Positions 39,706-46,222 of a stretch of 64,000 nt of DNA are shown here, piece after piece. The stretch is from Palsa-504 sp963744005 (lineage in GTDB: Bacteria; Actinomycetota; Actinomycetes; Streptosporangiales; Streptosporangiaceae). The translations under genes were made by a program, and so were the position numbers. The stretch's first letter is position 1. Every line of letters begins with the position of its first letter. The DNA lies in assembly GCA_963744005.1 (NCBI GenBank), contig CAVURU010000004.1:1267834-1331833 (forward strand). The letters run 5' to 3'. The notes below the pieces were generated by a model. It saw only the letters and a list, made by a program, of their open reading frames with translations, did no database searches and had not been told where the DNA came from.

Positions 39706-39887
39706 CGCAGTACACGCCCCTTCTCTCGCGTAGAGGTCCATCTTCCACCCTGCGCGGCGGCGCCGTCACCGGTCCCGGCTCCAAGATCGCCCCAGGATGT
39801 CCCAGGTCTGAGGCCTGCCCGCTTGTAGGTCCCGACAATCACGGCACCGGGTCGCGGAGGCCTGGCCAGGCACGAGATGATCGGTGC

Positions 39888-40562
39888 GTGTCCCAGGACG
39901 ACCAGCCCCAGCCGGGAGAGGCCCAGCAGGCGGAGCTGGAGCGCAAGGAAGCCGAACGGAACCTCCGCGCCGCCGAGCGGCTGACCATCTTCTCCGATGC
40001 CGTGGTGGCCATCGCCATGACGCTGCTGGCCATTGAGCTGCCTGTGCCGGAGGGACACACCGTCGCGGAGTTCTGGGCCTCGTTCCGGCACAACGACGGC
40101 CACTACGCCGCCTTCCTGATCAGCTTCTCGGTCATCGCCGCGGTCTGGAACGACCACCATGACCTGTTCCGCTACGTCACGGCCGTCGACGGGCGGGTCC
40201 GGCTCTACAACACCTACTGGCTGCTGACCATCGTGCTGAACCCGTTCGCCACCGACATGCTGGTGGCCAGTAACCAGACCCTCGGCACCCACGCCCTGCG
40301 GTTCGGCTTCTACGCCCTGCTGCAGGTCCTGGAGTCGGCCGCGATGTACGCCATGGTGCGGCACATGATCAGCCACGAGCTGATCGACCTCCCGCCCGAC
40401 CGGGCCCGGCGCGTCATGCGCGGGTCCACGAGGCTGATGATCGGCTTCGCGCTGTCCATCCCGGTTTTCTGGCTCACCACCTACGGCTGGATCCTCTGGT
40501 TCCTCGGCCCGGTCCTGGCCGGGTGGGGCAGCCACCATCATCGCCTGGACCAGCCCAGCTAG
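39888..40562 (+). CDS. TMEM175/DUF1211 family membrane protein
   Basis: 224 residues. The hallmark RLTIFSDAVVAIAMTLLAIEL (R-x3-FSD) opens helix 1, and about six hydrophobic segments follow. TMEM175 proteins form potassium-selective channels in bacteria and eukaryotic lysosomes. The N-terminal 30 residues are Gln/Glu-rich and soluble. The start is GTG at 39888. The C-terminus ends DQPS inside a 15-base tandem duplication that also carries the stop of the convergent acetyltransferase gene. Confidence 0.88.
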   Translation: MSQDDQPQPGEAQQAELERKEAERNLRAAERLTIFSDAVVAIAMTLLAIELPVPEGHTVAEFWASFRHNDGHYAAFLISFSVIAAVWNDHHDLFRYVTAVDGRVRLYNTYWLLTIVLNPFATDMLVASNQTLGTHALRFGFYALLQVLESAAMYAMVRHMISHELIDLPPDRARRVMRGSTRLMIGFALSIPVFWLTTYGWILWFLGPVLAGWGSHHHRLDQPS

Positions 40563-40577
40563 CACCAGCCCAGCTAG
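40549..40577. repeat. 15-base duplication ACCAGCCCAGCTAGC carrying both convergent stops
   Basis: Unit 1 is 40549-40563 and unit 2 is 40564-40577. The CTAG of unit 1 holds the TMEM175 stop (plus, 40560-40562); the CTAG of unit 2 holds the acetyltransferase stop (minus, 40574-40576). A single ancestral CTAG shared by both genes, later duplicated, explains the layout. Confidence 0.88.
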
Positions 40578-41101
40578 AACTGTTCCAGGCTGACCTCGCC
40601 GCGCAGCAGGCTGTACAGCACGGTGTCCCGCCAGCGCCCGCCGCGGAACTGGGCGTGCCGGAGCACCCCCTCGCGGCTGAAGCCGGCCCGTTCCAGCGCT
40701 CGCTGCTCGGCGATGTTCTCCGTGTCGGTCTCGGCCTCGAGCCGCTCGGCGCGGGTGGTCGCGAACAGGTACTCGGCCAGCGCCCGCTGGGCCGCCGAGC
40801 CGTAACCCTGGCCCCGCTGGCTGGGCAGCAGCGAGATCCCGATGTTCAGCGCCCGGCAGGCGGTGCCGGGGCCGTGCTGCGCCGCGTGCCAGCCCACCGA
40901 GCCGGCCAGCGTGCCGTCCGGGGTTTCCACCGCCAGCGTCCCGGAATCCTCGCCGAGCAGGCCGTTTTCCGCGAACCTCCGCCGCCGGCCCTCGGTCGAG
41001 GGGTAGCCGAACCAGTTCCACGGGTCAGCCTCGCGTGACTCGCCGTCCGCCAGCGCGGCGAGGTCGGCCTCCCGGACCGCCCGCAGCCTCACCCCGGCCA
41101 T
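40574..41101 (-). CDS. GNAT family N-acetyltransferase (RimJ/RimL-like)
   Basis: 175 residues. The acetyl-CoA site is visible as NIGISLLPSQRGQGYGSAAQ, with the pyrophosphate loop Q/RxxGxG/A, followed by the family ending RALERAGFSREGVLRHAQFR. RimJ/RimL relatives acetylate protein N-termini or small amines, including antibiotics; the actual substrate is unknown. It is separated by 7 bases from the HhH-GPD gene transcribed ahead of it, so the two may be cotranscribed. Confidence 0.9.
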   Translation of the reverse strand: MAGVRLRAVREADLAALADGESREADPWNWFGYPSTEGRRRRFAENGLLGEDSGTLAVETPDGTLAGSVGWHAAQHGPGTACRALNIGISLLPSQRGQGYGSAAQRALAEYLFATTRAERLEAETDTENIAEQRALERAGFSREGVLRHAQFRGGRWRDTVLYSLLRGEVSLEQF

Positions 41102-41108
41102 GCCCGGC

Positions 41109-41786
41109 CTACCGTGCCTTCGCCGCCTGGCCGGATTTCGCCGCTGGCCCGCTCTTCGCGGCTTGCCCCGGCTTGTCGGCTTGCCCCGGCTTGTCGGCTT
41201 GCCCCGGCTTGTCGGCCTGCGCTGACTTGGCCGCGGCCTTCAGCTCCTGCTTGTAGGACCGCACCCGGGCCAGCGACTCGGCGTCGCGGATGTCGGCCAC
41301 CGACAGGTGCGAGCCCTCGGCCCCGAACGTCCCGGCCGCCTCCCGCCAGCCCGGCGGCTGCACCCCGAGCTGCTTGCCCAGCAGGGCCACGAAGATCTTC
41401 GCCTTCTGCGCGCCGAACCCGGGCAGCGACGAGACCCGCTTGAGCAGCTCGGCGCCCGTCTGCGCCGTGGTCCACAGCCGCTCGGGCTGGCCGTCGTAGG
41501 AGTCCATGATCAGCCGGGCCACCTCCTGCACGCGGCCCGCCATGGCCCGCGGGTAGCGGTGCAGCGCCGGGCGCTCGAAGAAGACGGCGGCCAGCGCGTC
41601 CGGATCGAAATCGGCCAGCTCGGCCGTGGTCGGCTCGTGCCCGAGCCGCCGGGCCAGGTCCAGCGGCGCGCTGAACGCGCGCTCCAGCGGGACCTGCTGG
41701 TCCAGCACCATGCCGATCAGCAGCGCGAGGGGGTCGCGGCTGAGCAGCTCGTTGGCCTCGGGTTCCACCGGCATCGCGATCGCCAC
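41109..41786 (-). CDS. HhH-GPD base-excision-repair-like protein (TIGR03252 type)
   Basis: 225 residues from the GTG at 41786, which has GGGAGG at five-base spacing; a longer frame to 41897 has no family likeness. The start EANELLSRDPLALLIGMVLDQQ and the helix-hairpin-helix LPGFGAQKAKIFVALLG match the uncharacterised HhH-GPD family TIGR03252, relatives of DNA glycosylases. The catalytic Asp is not obvious to me. The C-terminal 35 residues are three exact hexapeptide repeats (QADKPG) plus degenerate AAKSG copies, a basic tail that might bind DNA. Confidence 0.87.
   Translation of the reverse strand: MAIAMPVEPEANELLSRDPLALLIGMVLDQQVPLERAFSAPLDLARRLGHEPTTAELADFDPDALAAVFFERPALHRYPRAMAGRVQEVARLIMDSYDGQPERLWTTAQTGAELLKRVSSLPGFGAQKAKIFVALLGKQLGVQPPGWREAAGTFGAEGSHLSVADIRDAESLARVRSYKQELKAAAKSAQADKPGQADKPGQADKPGQAAKSGPAAKSGQAAKAR
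41161..41214 (-). repeat. 18-base tandem repeat, three exact copies, in HhH-GPD tail
   Basis: Plus-strand unit GCTTGCCCCGGCTTGTCG at 41161-41178, 41179-41196 and 41197-41214. It encodes the lysine-bearing hexapeptide tail and is in frame, so copy number can vary without breaking the gene. Confidence 0.92.
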
Positions 41787-41972
41787 GAGCCCCTCCCAGG
41801 TTCGCTCAAGCGGGTCGTGATCATCTCTGCCCGCAGCGTACTCCGCCGCCCGGGCCTGCCGCGGTTCGCGCAGGCGGCCAGGGGTTCGCCTGCGCACTAT
41901 AAGCTGTAGATGAGCCGGGCCGGCCCGGGGGCATCCGCAGGGCCCGGCCTGGAAGAAACGATCGGAGTCAGC

Positions 41973-42164
41973 ATGTCACCGCACTTGAAGTGGGGTATCG
42001 CGGGGGTCGTTGTCGGTCTGATCCTGTTGATCATCAGCCCGTGGCTGGCGCTCGGGGTCATCGCGGCCGCCATCGCTATCCCGACCGCGGCCTGGCTGAT
42101 GCTCGACGAGTCGCAGCGGCGCCGGTACCGCGAGCTGCGCCGCCGTCAGCGTCAGCTCCGCTAG
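41973..42164 (+). CDS. Small membrane protein (63 residues)
   Basis: The ATG at 41973 with GGAG six bases upstream starts MSPHLKWGIAGVVVGLILL. Two hydrophobic helices (GIAGVVVGLILLIISPWLAL and GVIAAAIAIPTAAWLML) are followed by a strongly basic tail (RRRYRELRRRQRQLR). A longer in-frame start at 41910 has no ribosome site. The function is unknown; similar tiny actinobacterial membrane proteins are common. It is followed by a 28-base perfect palindrome that probably ends its transcript. Confidence 0.75.
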   Translation: MSPHLKWGIAGVVVGLILLIISPWLALGVIAAAIAIPTAAWLMLDESQRRRYRELRRRQRQLR

Positions 42165-42190
42165 CCCGCCCTGCCCGCTAACCTGCGCTG

Positions 42191-42218
42191 CCCCGCTCCG
42201 CTGGCCAGCGGAGCGGGG
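42191..42218 (+). terminator. 28-base perfect palindrome, likely terminator
   Basis: CCCCGCTCCGCTGG (42191-42204) is immediately followed by its exact reverse complement (42205-42218). As RNA it forms a very stable stem with a minimal loop, 26 bases after the small-membrane-protein stop. No T run follows. It could also be a cruciform or protein site. Confidence 0.6.
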
Positions 42219-42256
42219 CCCCGCCGAGGTCTCCGACACGCGGTAGTAATACGCCG

Positions 42257-42312
42257 TCAGCGTTGATCGAGGCGGCTAGGGTCTTCCCCCATGGGGGAGT
42301 GGATCAACGCTG
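42257..42312 (+). promoter_or_regulatory. Leaderless promoter and operator of MerR-citrate synthase A
   Basis: TCAGCGTTGA (42257-42266) is one base from the TCAANNTTGA boxes ahead of citrate synthase B. TAGGGT (42277-42282) fits an actinobacterial -10 placed about 8 bases before the ATG at 42291, with no Shine-Dalgarno, so a leaderless mRNA is likely. CAGCGTTGATC (42259-42269) and GATCAACGCTG (42302-42312) form an 11-base perfect inverted repeat, and TCCCCCATGGGGGA (42285-42298) is a palindrome centred on the start codon. Confidence 0.6.
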
Positions 42313-43727
42313 CCGAGGCGGCGCAGCGGCTGGGGGTCAAGCCCGCCACGCTGTACGCCTACGTGAGCCGGGGCATGCTCGCGCGGCGGCGGGGCGATGA
42401 CGGGCGCAGCAGCTTGTTCGAGGCCGGCGAGGTGGCCCGCCTGGCCCTGCGCGGGCAGCGGGGCGAACCCCGCCGGGCCGCCGGCGCCGGGGACCTCGTG
42501 ATCGAGTCGGAGCTGACCGACCTGGCCGACGGCCGGATCCGCTACCGCGGCGTGGAGGTGACCAAGCTCGCGCTGTGGCGCCCGTTCGAGGAAGTAGCCG
42601 CCTGGCTGTGGGCCGGTGACCAGGACAGCCCCGGGAGCTCCTGGCAGGCCACGCCCGAGGCGGTGGCGGCCGGCGCCGGCGCGCAGGGCGCGCTCCCGGA
42701 GGGCACGCTGCCGCTGGAGCGGCTGCGGGTCATCGTGCCGGCCATGGCCGCCACCGACCCGCTGCGGCTGCACCTGGATCCGCCCGCCGTGATGGCCGCG
42801 GGCCGCGCCATCATCGCCGGGATGATCGACTGCCTGCCCGACCCCGCCCCTCCGGCCGGTGCCGCGGGGCCCGGGTCCGCGCGGCTGGCCGAAGGCGGCA
42901 TCGCCGGGCGGTTCTGGTACAAGATCTGCCCCCGGCGTCCCGATCCCGGGCTGATGGCCGCGCTGCGCGCCGCCATGGCCCTGCTGGCCGACCACGAGCT
43001 GGCCGCGTCGACCTTCGCCGCGCGGATGGCCGCGTCGGTGCGCGCCGACCCCTACGCGGTGGTGGCCACCGGCCTGGGCGCCATCGGCGGCGCCCTGCAC
43101 GCCGGCCCCCGGCCGTCGGTGACCCACGGCGGAGGCTCGCTGGCCGCCGAGACCATGCTGGCCGCGGCCCGCGAGCCCGCCGACGCCGCCCGCGTCGTCG
43201 GTGACCTGCTCCGCCGCGGCGAGCGCATTCCCGGCCTCGGCGACCCGGCCCACCACGCCGACCCGCGGGCCCGTGTCCTGCTCGACCTGACCCGCAAGGC
43301 CGCACCCCGGTCCGGCCGGTACGCGGTCGCCGAGGCGATCCTGGCCGAGACCCGCCGCCGCGCCCTGCCCGAGCCCAACGCCGACTTCGCGCTGGCCACC
43401 CTGGCCAGCGTGGCCGGCATGATCCCCGGCGCGGGCGAGGCCATCTTCGCCGTCTCCCGGACGGCGGGCTGGATCGCGCACGCCGTGGAGGAGTACGCCC
43501 GCAGCGCCCCGCTCCGCCCCCGCGCCGTCTACACCGGTCCCGGCCCTAGTCCCCCAGTAGCCCAACCGCCCCAACCCCCGCCGGCCGGGTCAGCACCACC
43601 ATCCCCGGCCCCCGGCCCGCCCTCCAGGCCGCCGTCAGCGCCCGCGACTGACCAGCCCCCCGCGCCCGGGAATGTCCAGGCCCGCCCGGATATTTCAGCT
43701 ACAGGAGCCCACCGCCAGAAAGGATGA
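42291..43727 (+). CDS. MerR-HTH / citrate synthase fusion A
   Basis: 478 residues. Residues 4-48 are a MerR-type helix-turn-helix (INAAEAAQRLGVKPATLYAYVSR style), then a citrate-synthase domain (RIRYRGVEVTKLALW, ERLRVIVPAMAATDPLR, LLADHELAASTFAARMAASV). Compared with copy B, the first His survives after an 8-residue insert (PSVTHGGGSLA), but the second catalytic His of GFGHxVY is Asp (GLGDPAHHADPRA); the Asp region PNADFALA remains. It may be inactive or altered and act mainly as a regulator. A Pro-rich tail of about 60 residues, absent from B, follows RAVYTG and could reflect an indel. It is likely cotranscribed with the VOC gene 4 bases downstream. Confidence 0.88.
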   Translation: MGEWINAAEAAQRLGVKPATLYAYVSRGMLARRRGDDGRSSLFEAGEVARLALRGQRGEPRRAAGAGDLVIESELTDLADGRIRYRGVEVTKLALWRPFEEVAAWLWAGDQDSPGSSWQATPEAVAAGAGAQGALPEGTLPLERLRVIVPAMAATDPLRLHLDPPAVMAAGRAIIAGMIDCLPDPAPPAGAAGPGSARLAEGGIAGRFWYKICPRRPDPGLMAALRAAMALLADHELAASTFAARMAASVRADPYAVVATGLGAIGGALHAGPRPSVTHGGGSLAAETMLAAAREPADAARVVGDLLRRGERIPGLGDPAHHADPRARVLLDLTRKAAPRSGRYAVAEAILAETRRRALPEPNADFALATLASVAGMIPGAGEAIFAVSRTAGWIAHAVEEYARSAPLRPRAVYTGPGPSPPVAQPPQPPPAGSAPPSPAPGPPSRPPSAPATDQPPAPGNVQARPDISATGAHRQKG

Positions 43728-43731
43728 GCAC

Positions 43732-44235
43732 ATGCCCGTCCGTCGCCTCAACCACGCCGTCCTGTACGTCAACGACCTGCAGCGCAGCGTGGACTTCTAC
43801 ACCCAGACCCTCGGCTTCGAGGTCCGCGTGCAGGTCCCCGGCCGGGCCGCCTTCCTGCGCGCGCCGGATTCCGCCAACGACCACGACCTCGGCCTGTTCG
43901 AGATCGGCACCGGCCAGGCCCCCGGCCAGCCCGAACATCCCGGCCTCTACCATCTGGCCTGGGAAGTCGGCACCCTCGGCGACCTGGTCGACACCCGGGC
44001 CCGGCTGCTCGCGGCCGGCGCGCTGGTGGGGGAGAGCGACCACCGCGTGTCCAAGTCCCTGTACGCCAAGGACCCGAATGGCATCGAGTTCGAGGTCATG
44101 TGGCGGGTGCCGGCCGAGGACTGGGCCGCGGAGACGGCCAACGGCGGCATGACCCTCCCGCTGGACTGGGACGCCACCCTGGCCCGCTGGGGCCGCGACC
44201 AGCAGACCGGCGCCGCGGCCGGCTCACCCACCTGA
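43732..44235 (+). CDS. VOC family protein (extradiol-dioxygenase-like)
   Basis: 167 residues from the ATG at 43732 with AAAGGA upstream, beginning 4 bases after citrate synthase A. The first module RLNHAVLYVNDLQRSVDFYTQTLGFEV gives metal His8, YHLAWEVG gives a second His, and GIEFEVMW gives the Glu, so a 2-His-1-carboxylate site is complete. Fold and ligand layout resemble catechol 2,3-dioxygenase or glyoxalase. Its substrate is unknown; the operon with a citrate-synthase-like protein suggests a 2-oxo or aromatic acid. Its 3' half overlaps an antisense extension of the TIGR03086 frame. Confidence 0.88.
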   Translation: MPVRRLNHAVLYVNDLQRSVDFYTQTLGFEVRVQVPGRAAFLRAPDSANDHDLGLFEIGTGQAPGQPEHPGLYHLAWEVGTLGDLVDTRARLLAAGALVGESDHRVSKSLYAKDPNGIEFEVMWRVPAEDWAAETANGGMTLPLDWDATLARWGRDQQTGAAAGSPT

Positions 44236-44822
44236 CCAGCATCGGCCTTAGCCGCCGGCCGCCACCCCGGGTCGCGGCCGGTGGCCGCGATGAGCTGGTC
44301 CAGGGCCGGCGCGGAATCGGCCACCGCCACCGGCGGGCCGAACAGCCCCGGCGTCCCGCCCGGGTTCTGCTCGACCGTGGGCCGGACGAACGAGAACGCG
44401 GCCTGGACCGTGCCCTCATCGCCCGGGTAGGCCTGCCCGGTGGCCACGGCCAGGTCCCAGCCGTGCACCACGACCTCGTTGACGGCTACCGCGCCCGCGA
44501 CCTCGCCGGGCATGTCCAGTCCCCCGGACCTGGTCATCCCGGCCCAGGCCGCCTCGTCCTGCCAGGCGCCCGCCAGCCGCGCCAGCCGTTCCGGGATGCG
44601 GGTCCGCCAGCCCGCGGCCAGCTGCTCACCGTTGGCCGACGGACCCCGGTCGCCGGGTATCTTCCCCGCCGCGTCGGTGAAGGCCAGGCACAGGCCGTCG
44701 ACGTGATCCAGCAGGTCGGCCACGGTGGAGCCCTCGCACGGCGTGGGCGCGGCCAGCTGGTCGTCGCTGATGTCGCTCACCACTCGGGCCAGCATTCCGG
44801 TCGCCGGCGTCAGGTCGATCAT
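43947..44822 (-). CDS. TIGR03086-family (mycothiol-dependent maleylpyruvate-isomerase-like) protein, 3' extended
   Basis: The ATG at 44822 has AAGGAG and begins MIDLTPATGMLARVV. PTPCEGSTVADLLDHVDGL and NEVVVHGWDLAVATGQ are the DinB-like metal-binding core of TIGR03086 proteins, and the family ends near GRDPGWRP. Here the frame runs 100 residues further, antisense to the VOC gene, before a stop at 43947. One missing base just before 44250 would place TAA (44248-44250) in frame and give 191 residues, the usual size. I take the extension as an indel artefact or a stop loss. It lies downstream of the homocitrate-synthase-like gene in one transcript. Confidence 0.75.
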   Translation of the reverse strand: MIDLTPATGMLARVVSDISDDQLAAPTPCEGSTVADLLDHVDGLCLAFTDAAGKIPGDRGPSANGEQLAAGWRTRIPERLARLAGAWQDEAAWAGMTRSGGLDMPGEVAGAVAVNEVVVHGWDLAVATGQAYPGDEGTVQAAFSFVRPTVEQNPGGTPGLFGPPVAVADSAPALDQLIAATGRDPGWRPAAKADAGQVGEPAAAPVCWSRPQRARVASQSSGRVMPPLAVSAAQSSAGTRHMTSNSMPFGSLAYRDLDTRWSLSPTSAPAASSRARVSTRSPRVPTSQARW

Positions 44823-44896
44823 CGCGTTCTCCTTCCGGACGTCACCTCCTTCTAACGTCCTGGCGGCGCCGGAATCATCGGTCCCGCAGCCCGGCC

Positions 44897-46144
44897 CTAG
44901 CTCAGCTGGCCCGGGTAGAGCAGGGCGAGCTGCTCCGGGTAGCCCGTGATCAGCCGCAGCTCGTCGTCGGTCAGCGGCCGGCCCGTCGCCGACGCGCAGA
45001 GCTGGACCAGGGAGAAGGCCAGGTCCTCCTGGCCGCCGGCCACGGTCAGGCCCAGCCCGTCCAGCACGTGCCGGAACCCGGCCTTGCCGCCGTACTCGCC
45101 GGTCAGCACCACCCGGCCCTCGCGTGCGAACCAGTCCGCCGGGAACGGCCCGAGGGCCGCGTCGTCGTACAGCTCGTAGTTGCCGCGGTCCTTCAGCGCC
45201 CCGTCGGCGTGGATCCCGGACTCGTGCGCGAAGGCGTTGCGGCCGACTCCGGGCCAGGCCGGCGGCAGCGGCTGGCCGAACGCATAGGACGCCCACAGCC
45301 CGAACCGGCGGGCCCAGGACAGGTCCAGCCGGTCGCCCAGGGCCACCTCGTCGGCCACCCCGAACGCGTGCGAGAAGGCCAGGATGCACGACAGCAGGTC
45401 GGCGTTCCCGGCCCGCTCGCCGATCCCGTTCACGCAGGTGTTGACCCACGCGTCGTGCCCGGCGTCCAGGTCGCCGAGCGCCCCCGACACCGAGTTGGCC
45501 ACGGCCATGCCCAGGTCGTTGTGGCAGTGCGTCTCGACCGGCAGGCCCACCGCCGAGGCCAGCTTGGCGAACCGCTCGCGAATCCGCCCGGAGGAGTCCC
45601 CGCCGATGGTGTCGCAGTACCGGATCCGGGACGCGCCCGCCTCCCGGGCCGCCGCCGCGAACTCCAGCAGGTACCCGTCGTCGGTCCGGGACCCGTCCTC
45701 GGCGTTGACCCCGATCGTCTCCGCCCCGCCGGCCCGGGCCGCCGCGACGGCCGCGGTCATCTCGCCGATGATCGCCGTACGGTCCAGCTTGCCGCGGAAC
45801 TTGTGCGCGATCATCTGGTCCGAGGTGGAGATCGACACGTTGTAGTGCCGCAGCCCGCGCCCGTCCGGTCCGGTCACCGCGGCCGCGGCCTCGACATCGG
45901 CCGGCACCGCCCGGCACCAGCCGGACAGCCGCAGGTCACCGAACGCTCCCGCGTCGGCCAGGGCCAGGCAGGCCCGGACGTAGGGCACCTCGTGGAACAG
46001 GAACGGGAACCCGATCTCGGACTGCGCCACGCCGAGGCGCCCCAGGTAGAAGTTGACCATGACCTTGCCGAACTTCGACAGCCCGGTCCGCGCGGTCTGC
46101 ACCCCGTCCCGGTTGGTCACGTCGAGAAAATGAATAGTTGCCAT
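44897..46144 (-). CDS. Homocitrate / isopropylmalate synthase-like enzyme
   Basis: 415 residues of the DRE-TIM (HMG-CoA-lyase-like) family that condenses acetyl-CoA with 2-oxoacids. The first strand reads FLDVTNRDGVQ, keeping the Arg-Asp pair but not the usual DTTLRDGEQ. Metal His pair is HCHNDLGMAVANS, the family loop is NTCVNGIGERAGN, and FAHESGIHADGALKD is typical of homocitrate or isopropylmalate synthases. No leucine, lysine or nif genes are adjacent, and it lacks the C-terminal LeuA regulatory domain. It is divergent from citrate synthase B with a dyad operator between them, so a specialised condensation pathway is likely. Confidence 0.85.
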   Translation of the reverse strand: MATIHFLDVTNRDGVQTARTGLSKFGKVMVNFYLGRLGVAQSEIGFPFLFHEVPYVRACLALADAGAFGDLRLSGWCRAVPADVEAAAAVTGPDGRGLRHYNVSISTSDQMIAHKFRGKLDRTAIIGEMTAAVAAARAGGAETIGVNAEDGSRTDDGYLLEFAAAAREAGASRIRYCDTIGGDSSGRIRERFAKLASAVGLPVETHCHNDLGMAVANSVSGALGDLDAGHDAWVNTCVNGIGERAGNADLLSCILAFSHAFGVADEVALGDRLDLSWARRFGLWASYAFGQPLPPAWPGVGRNAFAHESGIHADGALKDRGNYELYDDAALGPFPADWFAREGRVVLTGEYGGKAGFRHVLDGLGLTVAGGQEDLAFSLVQLCASATGRPLTDDELRLITGYPEQLALLYPGQLS

Positions 46145-46145
46145 A

Positions 46146-46188
46146 AATCAAGGTTGACCACTGAGCCAGAAAACGGTCAATATTGATT
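46146..46188. promoter_or_regulatory. Dyad operator TCAANNTTGA x2 between divergent genes
   Basis: AATCAAGGTTGACC (46146-46159) and GGTCAATATTGATT (46175-46188) are inverted copies matching at 12 of 14 bases, and each contains a small palindrome (TCAAGGTTGA at 46148-46157, TCAATATTGA at 46177-46186). The spacer is AT-rich compared with the surroundings. This is a likely binding site for the MerR-type domain of the citrate synthases, controlling both the homocitrate-like gene and citrate synthase B. Confidence 0.65.
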
Positions 46189-46222
46189 AAAGTCAACTAG
46201 CCGAACGGAACGTGGTGCCCGC

